In this document: positions 48,338-57,258 of the stretch, in pieces
How positions within the stretch are numbered: the stretch's first letter is position 1
Layout of the letters: every line of letters starts with the position of its first letter
Assembly (NCBI RefSeq): GCF_003315795.1
Contig: NZ_QMEY01000002.1
Location: forward strand, 248,001-312,000
DNA: 64,000 nucleotides
Source of the DNA: Spongiactinospora rosea
Lineage (GTDB): Bacteria; Actinomycetota; Actinomycetes; Streptosporangiales; Streptosporangiaceae
Reading direction: 5' to 3'
Notes under the pieces: generated by a model
Told to the model about the DNA's origin: nothing
The model's database searches: none
Seen by the model: only the letters and a program-made list of their open reading frames with translations
Translations under genes and position numbers: made by a program

Positions 48338-49537
48338 ATGATCCCCAAGAGGGCATTCGCCGTCCTGTTCGCCGCCGTGCTCGCCGCCGGCGGGTGCGGC
48401 CTGTCCGATGAGCCCCCGGCCGCCTCCCCCGGCGGTGGCGGTGGCACTGGAACGATCAAGGTGGGCGGTGTCAGCTCGCTGAGCGGGGCGGTCACCTTCC
48501 CGGACTCCTCCGCCGCCGCCAAGGCGGTCTTCGACCGGGTCAACGAGCAGGGCGGCATCAACGGCCAGAAGATCGAGTACGTCAGCGCCGACGACAAGGG
48601 CGACCCCGCCGCCGCCGCCCAGGCCGCCAGGGACGTGGTCACCAACCAGGGCGTGGTGGCGCTGGTCGGCTCGGCCAGCCTGCTCGACTGCGCCGTGAAC
48701 GCCCCGTTCTACCAGCAGTCGGCCATCGTCTCCATCCAGGGCACCGGCGTGGACCCGACCTGCTTCGAGTCGCCCGCGATCTCCCCGGTGAACACCGGGC
48801 CGTACCTGAACATGGCGATCAACCTGTACTACGCCTCCGAGGTGCTCAAACGCGACAAGGTCTGCATGTTCCTGGCGATCCTCGGCAACACCAACGACGC
48901 CTACGGCGGGGCCGTCACGAGCTGGACCAAGCTGACCGGCAAGAAGCTCACCCTCGACGACCGCACGGTCAAACCGGACTCCGACCCCACGCCGTTCGTG
49001 CTGCGGGCCAGGAAGGAGGGCTGCCAGGCGGTCCTCTACAACGGCACCGAGCCGATGGCGATCTCCTGGATGAAGGTGGTCAAGCAGCAGAACATCACCG
49101 GCATCGACTGGCTGATGACCACCGCGCCCTACACCGACGCGGTGGCCAAGGCGCTCGGCGCGGACGGTGACGGGATGTACGCCAACGCCGAGTTCGAGCC
49201 GTTCACGGAGGCCGAGTCGCCCGCGCTCGCCGACTGGCGGGAGCTGATGACCGCCAAGAACGTGCCGCTGACCTCCTTCGGGCAGGGCGGCTACCTGGCG
49301 GCCACATACTTCGTGGACGCCCTGAAGTCGATCAAGGGCCCGATCACCCGGCAGTCGGTGGCGGCGGCGTTCAAGGCGCTCAAGCCGATCCAGACGCAGA
49401 TGACCGGCACGCCGTACGAGTTCGGCGAGGCCGCCAAGCACCTGTCCAACCGGGCGGGCAAGATCGTGCGGCTCAAGGGCGGCAAGTGGCAGGTCGTCAC
49501 GTCCGAATGGGTCAAGTACCCCGGGACGCTCGGCTGA
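48338..49537 (+). CDS. Branched-chain-amino-acid-type ABC substrate-binding lipoprotein
   Basis: A 399-residue lipoprotein. Signal peptide with lipobox LAAGGC (AVLFAAVLAAGGCG) anchors it outside the membrane. The Peripla_BP_6 fold shows VGGVSSLSGAVTFPDSSAAA, RVNEQGGINGQKIEYVSADD, VGSASLLDCAVNAPFYQQS. ATG 48338 is preferred because GAGAGG precedes it; ATG 48323 is in frame upstream. First gene of a five-gene operon with the permeases, ATPases and an amidohydrolase. Substrate probably a carboxylate or amide rather than leucine. Confidence 0.88.
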   Translation: MIPKRAFAVLFAAVLAAGGCGLSDEPPAASPGGGGGTGTIKVGGVSSLSGAVTFPDSSAAAKAVFDRVNEQGGINGQKIEYVSADDKGDPAAAAQAARDVVTNQGVVALVGSASLLDCAVNAPFYQQSAIVSIQGTGVDPTCFESPAISPVNTGPYLNMAINLYYASEVLKRDKVCMFLAILGNTNDAYGGAVTSWTKLTGKKLTLDDRTVKPDSDPTPFVLRARKEGCQAVLYNGTEPMAISWMKVVKQQNITGIDWLMTTAPYTDAVAKALGADGDGMYANAEFEPFTEAESPALADWRELMTAKNVPLTSFGQGGYLAATYFVDALKSIKGPITRQSVAAAFKALKPIQTQMTGTPYEFGEAAKHLSNRAGKIVRLKGGKWQVVTSEWVKYPGTLG

Positions 49538-50394
49538 TGTTCCAGGGCCTGGTCTCCGGACTGGCCGCGGGCGGCACGTTCGCCGCCCTCGGCCTGCTGC
49601 TCACCGCCATGTACCGGCTGACCGCGACGGTGAACCTCGCCGTCGCGGCCACCGGCGTGGCGGGCGTGTACGTGATGGCCGCGCTCACCGGGACCGGGCT
49701 GCCGTACTGGGCCGCGGCCCTCGCGGGGGTGGCGGCCGGGGCGCTGGTGTCGGCCGGGTGCGGCCTGGTGATGACCCGGTGGTTCGCCGAGAGCGGGCCG
49801 CAGACGCGTACCGCGGTGTCGATCGCGCAGCTCATCGGCATCATCGCGCTCGCCTACATCGCGTTCGGCGACGAGCCGCGGGTGCTGCCGAACCCGGCGG
49901 CCGGGCCGGTCGCCACGATCGCGGGCGTGGTCGTCACCCAGGGGGCCGTGGTGCTCCTGCTGCTGGCCGTGGTGATCGGCGCCGGCACGTCGCTGGTCCT
50001 CACCCGCACCCCGCTCGGGCTGCGGCTGCGGGCCATGGCCGAGCGGCCGGTCACCACCGAACTGCTCGGCATCGGCACCCGCGCGCTCACCATCACCGTG
50101 TGGGCGCTCGCGGGGGCGCTGGCCGCGCTGGTGCTGCTGCTGGTCGCACCGGTGCGCACCAGCGACATCCTCTCGCTGAGCATGCTGATCGTGCCCGCGT
50201 GCGCCGCCGCCCTGCTCGGCGGGCTGCGCCGGCTGGACGGGGCGCTGGCGGGCGGCATCGCGCTCGGCCTGGTGGAAGGGCTGCTCGCGGGGTCGGCGGC
50301 GGTGCAGCAGTACCGGGACGTGGTGCCGTTCGCGGCGATCCTGCTGATCCTCGTGTGGAGCCGGCGCAGGGAGGTGTGGGATGCGTCCCGCTAA
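49537..50394 (+). CDS. LivH-type ABC importer permease
   Basis: A 285-residue membrane protein with about eight helices: LVSGLAAGGTFAALGLLLTA, ATVNLAVAATGVAGVYVMAA, and the LivH-type loop LTRTPLGLRLRAMAERPVTTELLG. ATG 49537 overlaps the binding-protein stop (TGATG). Partner of the LivM-LivG fusion encoded next. Confidence 0.85.
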   Translation: MFQGLVSGLAAGGTFAALGLLLTAMYRLTATVNLAVAATGVAGVYVMAALTGTGLPYWAAALAGVAAGALVSAGCGLVMTRWFAESGPQTRTAVSIAQLIGIIALAYIAFGDEPRVLPNPAAGPVATIAGVVVTQGAVVLLLLAVVIGAGTSLVLTRTPLGLRLRAMAERPVTTELLGIGTRALTITVWALAGALAALVLLLVAPVRTSDILSLSMLIVPACAAALLGGLRRLDGALAGGIALGLVEGLLAGSAAVQQYRDVVPFAAILLILVWSRRREVWDASR

Positions 50395-52108
50395 TGTCGT
50401 GCTGCTGCGCCGGGTCGGCATCGCCGCCGGGCTGGCGGTGCTCGCGTACGGGCTGGCCGCCGGGCTGCCCGCCTACTGGGTGTTCCTCGCCATGTCCGCG
50501 GTGATCTCCGGCGTGCTGTTGCAGAGCCTCGGGGTGGTCGCCGGGCAGGCCGGGATGGTCTCGCTGTGCCAGATGGCCTTCGCCGCCATCGGCGCGTGGA
50601 CGACGGCCCAGCTCAACGTGTGGGGCGTGCCCGGCGGGCTGTGGGTGTGGCTGCCGCTGGCGGGCCTGGCCGCGGTGCCGTTCGGCCTGCTGATCGGCCT
50701 GCCCGCGCTGCGGCTGCGCGGCGTGCACCTGGCGATCATCACCCTCGGTTTCGCGGCCACGGTGGACATCGTGATGGCCGCCGGGTCCTTCCCCGGGGTG
50801 AGCCAGGGCATCGTGGTCGGCAGGCCCGCGGGGCTGGCCTCAGAACGCCAGTACTTCCTGTTCTGCTGCGGGGTGTTCGCGCTGGTCGCGGTGGCACTGG
50901 CCGTGGTGCGGCGGACCCGGCTCGGGGCCTCGTGGCGGGCGCTGCGGGAGTCCGAACGCGCCACGGCGGCGGCCGGGACCAGCGTGCCCGGAGCCAAGCT
51001 GAGCGCCTTCGCGGTCAGCGCGTTCATCGCGGGCCTTTCCGGGGCGCTGCTCGCCGGGCAGCTCGCGATGGTCGTGTCGCGCAACTTCGACCCCGGTCAG
51101 TCCCTGGTCGCGTACGCCGTGGCGATCATGGCGGGGGCGCACCACGCCGAAGGGGCGCTGATCGGCGGCGCGCTCGGCGTGCTGGTGGCCGAGCTGCTGC
51201 GCCGGTTCGGCGTGCCGCAGCAGTGGGCGAACGTGGTGTTCGCGGTCGGCGCGGTCCAGGCCATGACCCAGGGCTCCGGGATCAGCGACGGGCTGCGCGC
51301 GCTGCTGCGGCGACGCCGCCGTACGCCCGCGGCGCCTACCGCCGTCGAACCCCCCGCCGTCACCGCGCCCGCCGACACGACCGGGCCGGACGCCCTGCGG
51401 ATCTCCGGGGTCAGCGTGCGGTACGGGCAGGTCGTCGCGGTCGATGACGTCTCGCTCACCGTGCCCGCCGGAGGCGTGCACGGGCTGGTCGGTCCGAACG
51501 GCGCGGGCAAGTCCTCGCTGGTGGACGCGATCAGCGGGTTCGTGTCCGCCGGGGGCGGCACGGTCGAGGTCCGCGGCGTGCAGGCGGCCGGGCTGGCCGT
51601 GCACCGGCGGGCCAGAGCCGGGCTGCGCCGGACGTTCCAGCAGGACCGGGTGCCGGTGGGGCTCACCGTGCGCGAGTACCTGCGGTTCGCCTCCCGCCGC
51701 CCGCTCAGTGACGCCGAGCTGGCCGAAGGGCTGGCCGGGCTGGTCGCGGTCGCGCCCGGCGACCCGATCGCGGCGCTGGACGTGGGCACCCGGCGGCTGC
51801 TGGAGGTGGCGGGCACGCTGCTGGCCCGCCCGGCCGTCGCGGTACTGGACGAACCGGCCGCCGGGCTCGGGCACGCCGAGAGCGAACGGCTCGGCGCGTG
51901 GCTCGCCCAGGTCCCCGCCCGGTACGGCGCGGCGGTGCTGCTCATCGAACACGACCTGGACCTGGTCAGGGCGGCCTGCACGGGCGTGACCGTGCTCGAC
52001 TTCGGCGAGGTGATCGCCGAGGGGCCGCCCGCCGAGGTGTTCGCCGAGCCCCGGGTGCTGCGGGCCTACCTGGGCGAGGAGCCGGAGGAGGCGACCCATG
52101 AATCTTGA
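50381..52108 (+). CDS. LivM-LivG fusion: permease and ATPase in one protein
   Basis: A 575-residue protein. Residues about 1-310 are the LivM permease (GVVAGQAGMVSLCQMAFAAI; LGASWRALRESERATAAAGT). After a Pro/Ala-rich linker follows the LivG ATPase: Walker A GPNGAGKSSLVDA, Walker B VAVLDEPAAGLG, and His in IEHDLDLV. The signature motif is degenerate, LDVGTRRLLEVAG rather than LSGGQ. Overlaps LivH by 14 bases and LivF by 11. Joining fixes one permease to one ATPase. Confidence 0.88.
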   Translation: MRPANVVLLRRVGIAAGLAVLAYGLAAGLPAYWVFLAMSAVISGVLLQSLGVVAGQAGMVSLCQMAFAAIGAWTTAQLNVWGVPGGLWVWLPLAGLAAVPFGLLIGLPALRLRGVHLAIITLGFAATVDIVMAAGSFPGVSQGIVVGRPAGLASERQYFLFCCGVFALVAVALAVVRRTRLGASWRALRESERATAAAGTSVPGAKLSAFAVSAFIAGLSGALLAGQLAMVVSRNFDPGQSLVAYAVAIMAGAHHAEGALIGGALGVLVAELLRRFGVPQQWANVVFAVGAVQAMTQGSGISDGLRALLRRRRRTPAAPTAVEPPAVTAPADTTGPDALRISGVSVRYGQVVAVDDVSLTVPAGGVHGLVGPNGAGKSSLVDAISGFVSAGGGTVEVRGVQAAGLAVHRRARAGLRRTFQQDRVPVGLTVREYLRFASRRPLSDAELAEGLAGLVAVAPGDPIAALDVGTRRLLEVAGTLLARPAVAVLDEPAAGLGHAESERLGAWLAQVPARYGAAVLLIEHDLDLVRAACTGVTVLDFGEVIAEGPPAEVFAEPRVLRAYLGEEPEEATHES

Positions 52109-52781
52109 GCTGCGGGACGTCAGCGTGGCCAGGGGCGGCCAGCCGGTGGTCAGGGACGTGACGCTGACCGCCGGGGAGGGCCGGGTCACGGTCCTGCTCG
52201 GGCCGAACGGCGCGGGCAAGACGACGCTGCTCGAAGCGATCTCGGGCGTGGTCCCGGCGGTGAAGGGCGAGATCGAGCTGGGCGGCCGGACGCTCACCGG
52301 CCGGCCGCGCACCCGCCGGGCCCGGTACGGCCTGGCGCACGTCGAGCAGGGCCGGAGCGTGTTCGGCACCCTCACCACCCGCGAGAACATCGCGCTGGTC
52401 GGCGATCCGGCGCTCGCCGTGAAACTGTTCCCCGAGCTGGAACGCAGGCTCGACGTACGGGCGGGCCTGCTGTCCGGCGGCGAGCAGCAGATGCTCGTCC
52501 TGGCCAGGGCCATCCTGACCGGCCCCGCCGCGCTGCTGCTGGACGAGATGTCGCTGGGCCTGGCCCCCGGCATCGTCCGCCGCCTGCTGCCGGTGATCAG
52601 GAAGCTGGCCGACGAGGGCTGCGCGGTGCTGCTGGTGGAGCAGTTCGCGCACGCGGCGCTGGCCCTGGCCGACACGGCGTACGTGCTCGCCCACGGAACG
52701 CTCACCTACGGCGGCGACCCCACACCGCTGCGCGAGTCCGACGCCGCGCTGAAGCGCGCATATCTGGGAGATGATTCGTGA
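52098..52781 (+). CDS. LivF-type ABC importer ATPase
   Basis: A 227-residue ATPase: Walker A GPNGAGKTTLLEA, HVEQGRSVFGTLTTREN, signature LSGGEQQML, Walker B LLLDEMSLGLAP, His-like loop LVEQF. The signature is intact, unlike the LivG domain of the upstream fusion, so the importer may have one canonical and one degenerate ATP site. Overlaps the amidohydrolase start by GTGA. Confidence 0.88.
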   Translation: MNLELRDVSVARGGQPVVRDVTLTAGEGRVTVLLGPNGAGKTTLLEAISGVVPAVKGEIELGGRTLTGRPRTRRARYGLAHVEQGRSVFGTLTTRENIALVGDPALAVKLFPELERRLDVRAGLLSGGEQQMLVLARAILTGPAALLLDEMSLGLAPGIVRRLLPVIRKLADEGCAVLLVEQFAHAALALADTAYVLAHGTLTYGGDPTPLRESDAALKRAYLGDDS

Positions 52782-54340
52782 ACCAGGCAGATCTGCTGTT
52801 CGTCAACGGGCGCGTGCTCACCATGGACCCGGCGCGGCCGTACGCGACCGGCGTGGCGGTGCGCGGCGGGACGATCGCGCACGTCGGTGACGCCGCGGGC
52901 TGGACCGGCACCGAGGTGGTGGATCTCCGTGGCCGCCTCCTGCTGCCCGGCATCAACGACTCCCACCTGCACGCCTGCGGCTACGGCCTGCACCGCCCGC
53001 CGTTCTGCCTGGACGTCGCGGCCGGCTCGATCGCCGAGATACGGGAGCGGGTCGCCGAGGCGGTACGCCGGGCCAGGCCGGGCGAGTGGATCCGCGGGAC
53101 CGGCTGGAACCCGGGTCAGCTGGCCGAACACCGGCTGCCGACGAAGGCCGACCTGGACGACGTGGCCCCGCACCACCCCGTGGTGCTCCAGGACTACTCC
53201 GGCCACGAGACCTGGGCCAACTCCAAGGCCCTCGAACTGGCCGGGGTGACCGGCGACGGGCTGTTGCACCACGCCGACCAGGGGCGGGTGCAGCGCCTGG
53301 TCCCGGCCCCGGCGGGCGGCATGATCCGGGTGCTGCGCGAGGTGGTGGCCGAGCTGAACGGCCACGGCATCACCAGCTTCACCGAACCGGGGCTCGGGCC
53401 CGGCGGCGGGGAGCTGTTCGCGGGCGGGATGGGGGCCAGCGTGCTGCCCGCGTACGCCGAGCTGGCGCGGGCGGGCGAGCTGACCGCGCGGGTGAGCGTG
53501 CTCGGGCTGCCCAGCCCGATGTCCGGCGCGTCCGTCGCGGACACCGTGGCCTACCTCGCCGACCTGCCCAAGGACCTGGACGGCGTGGACGAGCGGCTGG
53601 TCCGGCTGCTCGGCGTGAAGGTGTTCGCCGACGGCATCCCGCCGTCGGAGACCGCGTGGATGCGGGAGGCGTACCCGTCGGGCGGGCACGGCTCGCTGTG
53701 CACGCACGGCGCGACCGACACCGAGCGGGTGGCCGAGCTGGACGAGATCCTGCGCCTGATCCACATGGCCGGGTTGCAGGTGGGCGTGCACGCGGTGGGC
53801 AGCCGCAGCATCGACGCCGTGGTGGACACGCTGGCGGCGGTCGCCCGCGAGCACCCCAGGGACGACGCCAGGCACTACGTGATCCACGGGCAGTACGCGT
53901 CCAAGTCCGCCCTGGCCACGCTGGGCGAGCTGGGCTACGGGATCAACCTCCAGCCGGTGCTGCAACGCCTGGAGTCGGGCACGACGCGGGACATGTTCGG
54001 GCCGGAGGCGGCCGAGCGGGAGTGGCCGGCCAGGTCGGCGCTGGACGCGGGCGTGCTGACGGCGTGCAGTTCCGACGCCCCGGTGACCGGCCCGGACTGG
54101 CGGGCGGGCGTGTCGGCGCTGATCGCGCGGGACGGCGAGGGGATCACGCTTGAGGAGGCGCTGGCGGCGTACACGACCGCGGGAGCGCGCCAGGACTTCG
54201 CAGAGACCTGGAAGGGTACGATCGGCGAGGGCATGGCCGCCGACCTGTTCGTGAGCGGCGCGACGGACACCGCCGATCTCGTCGCCGCCCCGGTCGAGCT
54301 GACCGTCTTCGACGGCCGGATCGTTTGGTCCCGTACGTGA
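52778..54340 (+). CDS. YtcJ-like amidohydrolase
   Basis: A 520-residue metal-dependent hydrolase of the amidohydrolase_3 type. Motifs: HxH in GINDSHLHACG, carboxylated-Lys candidate in GVKVFADGIPP, His in VGVHAVGS and IHGQY, and Asp in CSSDAPVTGP. GTG 52778 overlaps the LivF stop. Likely cleaves an amide or ester in the imported compound. It is cytoplasmic. It is the last gene of the operon. Confidence 0.88.
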   Translation: MNQADLLFVNGRVLTMDPARPYATGVAVRGGTIAHVGDAAGWTGTEVVDLRGRLLLPGINDSHLHACGYGLHRPPFCLDVAAGSIAEIRERVAEAVRRARPGEWIRGTGWNPGQLAEHRLPTKADLDDVAPHHPVVLQDYSGHETWANSKALELAGVTGDGLLHHADQGRVQRLVPAPAGGMIRVLREVVAELNGHGITSFTEPGLGPGGGELFAGGMGASVLPAYAELARAGELTARVSVLGLPSPMSGASVADTVAYLADLPKDLDGVDERLVRLLGVKVFADGIPPSETAWMREAYPSGGHGSLCTHGATDTERVAELDEILRLIHMAGLQVGVHAVGSRSIDAVVDTLAAVAREHPRDDARHYVIHGQYASKSALATLGELGYGINLQPVLQRLESGTTRDMFGPEAAEREWPARSALDAGVLTACSSDAPVTGPDWRAGVSALIARDGEGITLEEALAAYTTAGARQDFAETWKGTIGEGMAADLFVSGATDTADLVAAPVELTVFDGRIVWSRT

Positions 54341-54355
54341 GCCACCCGAAAGTCG

Positions 54356-54375
54356 GTTGTTAGGTGCCAAACTAT
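54356..54375 (+). promoter_or_regulatory. MarR autoregulatory site (matches importer operator)
   Basis: GTTAGGTGCCAAACTAT, inside 54356-54375, matches the reverse complement of the importer site at 48289-48308 at 16 of 20 positions, with AGGTGCCAAAC identical. It lies 11 bases before the MarR start. Confidence 0.6.
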
Positions 54376-54386
54376 ACTTCCGCGCT

Positions 54387-54884
54387 ATGACGGGACACCA
54401 CACCTTGCGTCAGACCGAGGAGGCGATCGGCCAGCGACTGGGCGGCCTGAACGTCGATTTCGAGGCCATGTGGGCGGTGTCGAACATCTACCGCGCCTCC
54501 TCGGCGATCCGCAACCATCTTGAGCAGACCGTCCTGCGCGACACCGGCCTGACCTGGACCGGCTTCGTGGTGATGTGGGTGGTGTGGATCTGGGGCGAGA
54601 GCGAGCCCCGGCACGTCGCGGCCGAGGCGGGCATCTCCAAGGGCACGCTCACCGGCGTGGTCAAGACGCTGGAGTCCTACCGCCACCTGCGGCGGTTCCC
54701 GCATCCCACGGACGGGCGGCGGGTGATGCTGGCGCTCACCCCGACCGGGGAGCGGCTGATGCTGGGCCTGTTCCCGGAGTTCAACCGGCAGGAGGCGTTC
54801 GTGGTGCAGAAGCTGGACAGCGAACGCCGCCGCGACCTGGCCACCTCCCTGCGGCACATCCTCGCGCACCTGGAGAGCACCTGA
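54387..54884 (+). CDS. MarR family regulator of the importer region
   Basis: A 165-residue winged-helix protein: AVSNIYRASSAIRNHLEQTV, then RHVAAEAGISKGTLTGVVKTL as the HTH and RHLRRFPHPTDGRRVMLALT as the wing. ATG 54387 is preferred to TTG 54357, which lies in the operator. The shared sequence at 48289-48308 and 54356-54375 indicates control of both the importer operon and itself. It follows the amidohydrolase by 46 bases. Confidence 0.87.
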   Translation: MTGHHTLRQTEEAIGQRLGGLNVDFEAMWAVSNIYRASSAIRNHLEQTVLRDTGLTWTGFVVMWVVWIWGESEPRHVAAEAGISKGTLTGVVKTLESYRHLRRFPHPTDGRRVMLALTPTGERLMLGLFPEFNRQEAFVVQKLDSERRRDLATSLRHILAHLEST

Positions 54885-54908
54885 TCCGTTAGAGGCTATA
54901 ACTACAAC

Positions 54909-54937
54909 TTGAAGTTCTACTTCTAGTACTGCATACT
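54909..54937 (+). promoter_or_regulatory. Promoter of the DHA2 exporter with ACTTC/GAAGT repeats
   Basis: TTGAAG (54909-54914) and CATACT (54932-54937) are 17 bases apart. The area contains AACTT-g-AAGTT (54906-54916), GAAGT-tct-ACTTC (54911-54923) and a further AGTAGAAGT downstream, suggesting operator half-sites covering the promoter. Confidence 0.5.
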
Positions 54938-54973
54938 CTCTCTCAGTAGAAGTCCTAGTGACCTGGAGAGGGT

Positions 54974-56371
54974 ATGCGCAACCCCCAGACCGACTCCCTG
55001 GCACGGCATGACCGGCCGCCCGCCTCGCGGGGCCTGGCCATGGCCGGGCTGGCCGCCGCCGCGGGCATCGTGATCCTCGACGCCTCGATGGTGAACCTGG
55101 CCACCCCGGCGATCCGCGCCGCCCTCGGCCTCACCACGGCCGAACTCTCGTGGGTGGTGGACGGCTACCTGATCGCCTTCGCGGGGCTGCTGCTGCTCGG
55201 CGGGCGGCTCGCCGACGTGCTCGGCGGGCGGCGGGTGTTCCTGTCCGGGGCCGCGGTGTACGTGCTCGCGTCCCTGGCGTGCGCCCTGGCCGCGACCGGT
55301 CCCATGCTGATCGCCGCCCGGATCGTCCAGGGCGCGGGGGCGGCGGCGCTGACGCCCGCGGCCCTCTCGCTGATGCTCGGCCTCTACGCGGGGGCCGAGG
55401 AGCGCCGCCGCGCGCTCGGCGTCTGGGGCGGGGTCGCGGGCGCGGGCAGCCTGCTGGGGGTCGCGCTCGGCGGCGTGGTCACCCAGGCCCTGGGCTGGCC
55501 CGCGATCTTCTGGCTGCCGGTGCCCATCGTGGGCCTCACGGCCGCCGCGGTCTGGAAGGCGGTGCCGCCGTCCCCGGCCAGGCCGGGGCGGTTCGACCTG
55601 GCGGGCGCGGCCACGATCACCTTGGGCACGTCGGCGCTGGCCCTCGGTCTGATCTCGGCTCCGGAGGCCGGTTGGGGCTCACCGCGGACCATCGTGAGCC
55701 TTGCGGTCGGCGTCGCCGCGCTGGGGGCGTTCGTGGTCGCGGAGCGGCGTTCCGCCCAGCCCCTCGTCCCGCTCGGCGTCTTCCGCCAGGCCCCCGTGGT
55801 CATCGCCAACACCGTGATGCTGCTGCTCGGCGCGGTGGCGGTGGGCCTGTTCTACTTCCTGCCGCAGTTCCAGCAGCAGGTACTTCACATGTCGCCGGTC
55901 GCGACGGGCCTGAGCCAGTTGCCGATCGCCGTCATGATCACGCTGGGCGGTTTCGCCGCGCCCTGGGTGGCCAGGCCCGTCGGGCTGCGCCCCGCGCTGA
56001 TCGGCGCGCTGGCCGCGCTGGCCGGCGGGCTGTTCTGGCTGGCCCAGAGCGGTCCGGGCAGTGAGTACGCCACGGCCCTGCTGGGCCCGTTCCTGCTGAT
56101 CGGCGCGGGCCTCGGGCTCGGCTTCGTGTACGCGACCACGCTGGCGGTGTCCGGGGCCACCCCGGGTGAGACCGGCCTGCTCAGCGGCCTGATCAACGCC
56201 ACCCGCCAGCTCGGCGGCGCGCTCGGCCTGGCCGCCCTGATCGCCATGGCCACGGCGGGTCACAGCACCGACTTCGCCGGCGCGTTCCTCGGCGCGGCGG
56301 TGCTCGCACTGGCCGCGACCGCACTGTCCCTCATTCCGGCGGCCCACCGCGCGCCGGCCTCCACCATCTGA
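54974..56371 (+). CDS. DHA2-type MFS exporter (14-helix)
   Basis: A 465-residue exporter. Helix 1 LAAAAGIVILDASMVNLA carries motif D-like residues; motif A is GGRLADVLGGRR; motif C is GVAGAGSLLGVALGG. A typical QacA/EmrB-type multidrug or antibiotic exporter. A regulated promoter with repeats lies upstream. Followed 11 bases later by the NmrA-like gene, so co-transcribed. Confidence 0.88.
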   Translation: MRNPQTDSLARHDRPPASRGLAMAGLAAAAGIVILDASMVNLATPAIRAALGLTTAELSWVVDGYLIAFAGLLLLGGRLADVLGGRRVFLSGAAVYVLASLACALAATGPMLIAARIVQGAGAAALTPAALSLMLGLYAGAEERRRALGVWGGVAGAGSLLGVALGGVVTQALGWPAIFWLPVPIVGLTAAAVWKAVPPSPARPGRFDLAGAATITLGTSALALGLISAPEAGWGSPRTIVSLAVGVAALGAFVVAERRSAQPLVPLGVFRQAPVVIANTVMLLLGAVAVGLFYFLPQFQQQVLHMSPVATGLSQLPIAVMITLGGFAAPWVARPVGLRPALIGALAALAGGLFWLAQSGPGSEYATALLGPFLLIGAGLGLGFVYATTLAVSGATPGETGLLSGLINATRQLGGALGLAALIAMATAGHSTDFAGAFLGAAVLALAATALSLIPAAHRAPASTI

Positions 56372-56382
56372 AGGAGAAGATC

Positions 56383-57258
56383 ATGCGGAATTCAACGGTA
56401 CTGGTGGTCGGCGCGACCGGCGGAGTCGGTTCGCTGCTGCTCCCCGCGCTGCGGGAGCGCGGCGCTCGGGTGCGCGCGATGACCCGCGCCCCCGAGCGCG
56501 CCGCCGCCCTCCCCGGCGGGGTCGAGCCCGTCGTGGCGGACCTGAGCGACCCCGGCCTCCCCGCCGCCGTGTTCGACGGCGTGGACGCGGTGTTCCTGAA
56601 CAGCCCGTCCGCCCCCGACGCCGCCGACGTCCAGATCCGGTTCGCCGAGCAGGTCCGCCGCGCCGGGGTGCCCCGGCTGGTGCTGCTGTCGCAGTACGCG
56701 GCGCGGGCCGGATCCCCGGTGCGGTTCCTGCGCTGGCACGCGGAGGTGGAGCGGTACGTGCGCGCCGCGGGCCTCGCCGAGTGGACCATCCTGCGCCCCA
56801 ACCTGTTCATGCAGGGGATCCTGGCCTTCGCCGGGATGATCAGGGCGCAGCGGACGTTCGCCGCCCCGGTCGGCACGGCCGCGGTGAGCGCCATCGACAC
56901 TCGCGACATCGCCGACGCGGCGGCGGTCGTGCTGACCGAGCCCGGCCACGCCGGCCGTACGTACACCCTGACCGGGCCGCGCGCGGTGACCCACGCCGAG
57001 ATCGCCCGCGCGCTGTCGGACGCGACGGGCGGCCACATCGGGTTCGCCGACGTGCCGCCCGAGGTCTTCGCCGCCTCGCTGCGCGGCCTGCTGCCGGAGT
57101 GGCAGGCCGAGGGCCTGGTCGAGGACTACGCGCACTATGCCAGGGGCGAGGCGGCCGAGGTCCACACCGACGTCGCCGACCTCACCGGCCGCCCGGCCCG
57201 CGATGTCACCGACTTCGCCCGCGACCACGCCGCCGCCTTCACCCCGGCCGCGGCCTAG
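56383..57258 (+). CDS. NmrA-like NAD(P)H-binding protein
   Basis: A 291-residue atypical SDR. VVGATGGVGSLLLPALRERG binds NAD(P)H; RLVLLSQYAAR and WTILRPNLFMQGIL are family marks. ATG 56383 has AAGGAG upstream. Similar in plan to the protein at 41218-42099. Co-transcribed with the DHA2 exporter. Its stop codon shares CTAG with that of the convergent exporter permease. Confidence 0.82.
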   Translation: MRNSTVLVVGATGGVGSLLLPALRERGARVRAMTRAPERAAALPGGVEPVVADLSDPGLPAAVFDGVDAVFLNSPSAPDAADVQIRFAEQVRRAGVPRLVLLSQYAARAGSPVRFLRWHAEVERYVRAAGLAEWTILRPNLFMQGILAFAGMIRAQRTFAAPVGTAAVSAIDTRDIADAAAVVLTEPGHAGRTYTLTGPRAVTHAEIARALSDATGGHIGFADVPPEVFAASLRGLLPEWQAEGLVEDYAHYARGEAAEVHTDVADLTGRPARDVTDFARDHAAAFTPAAA

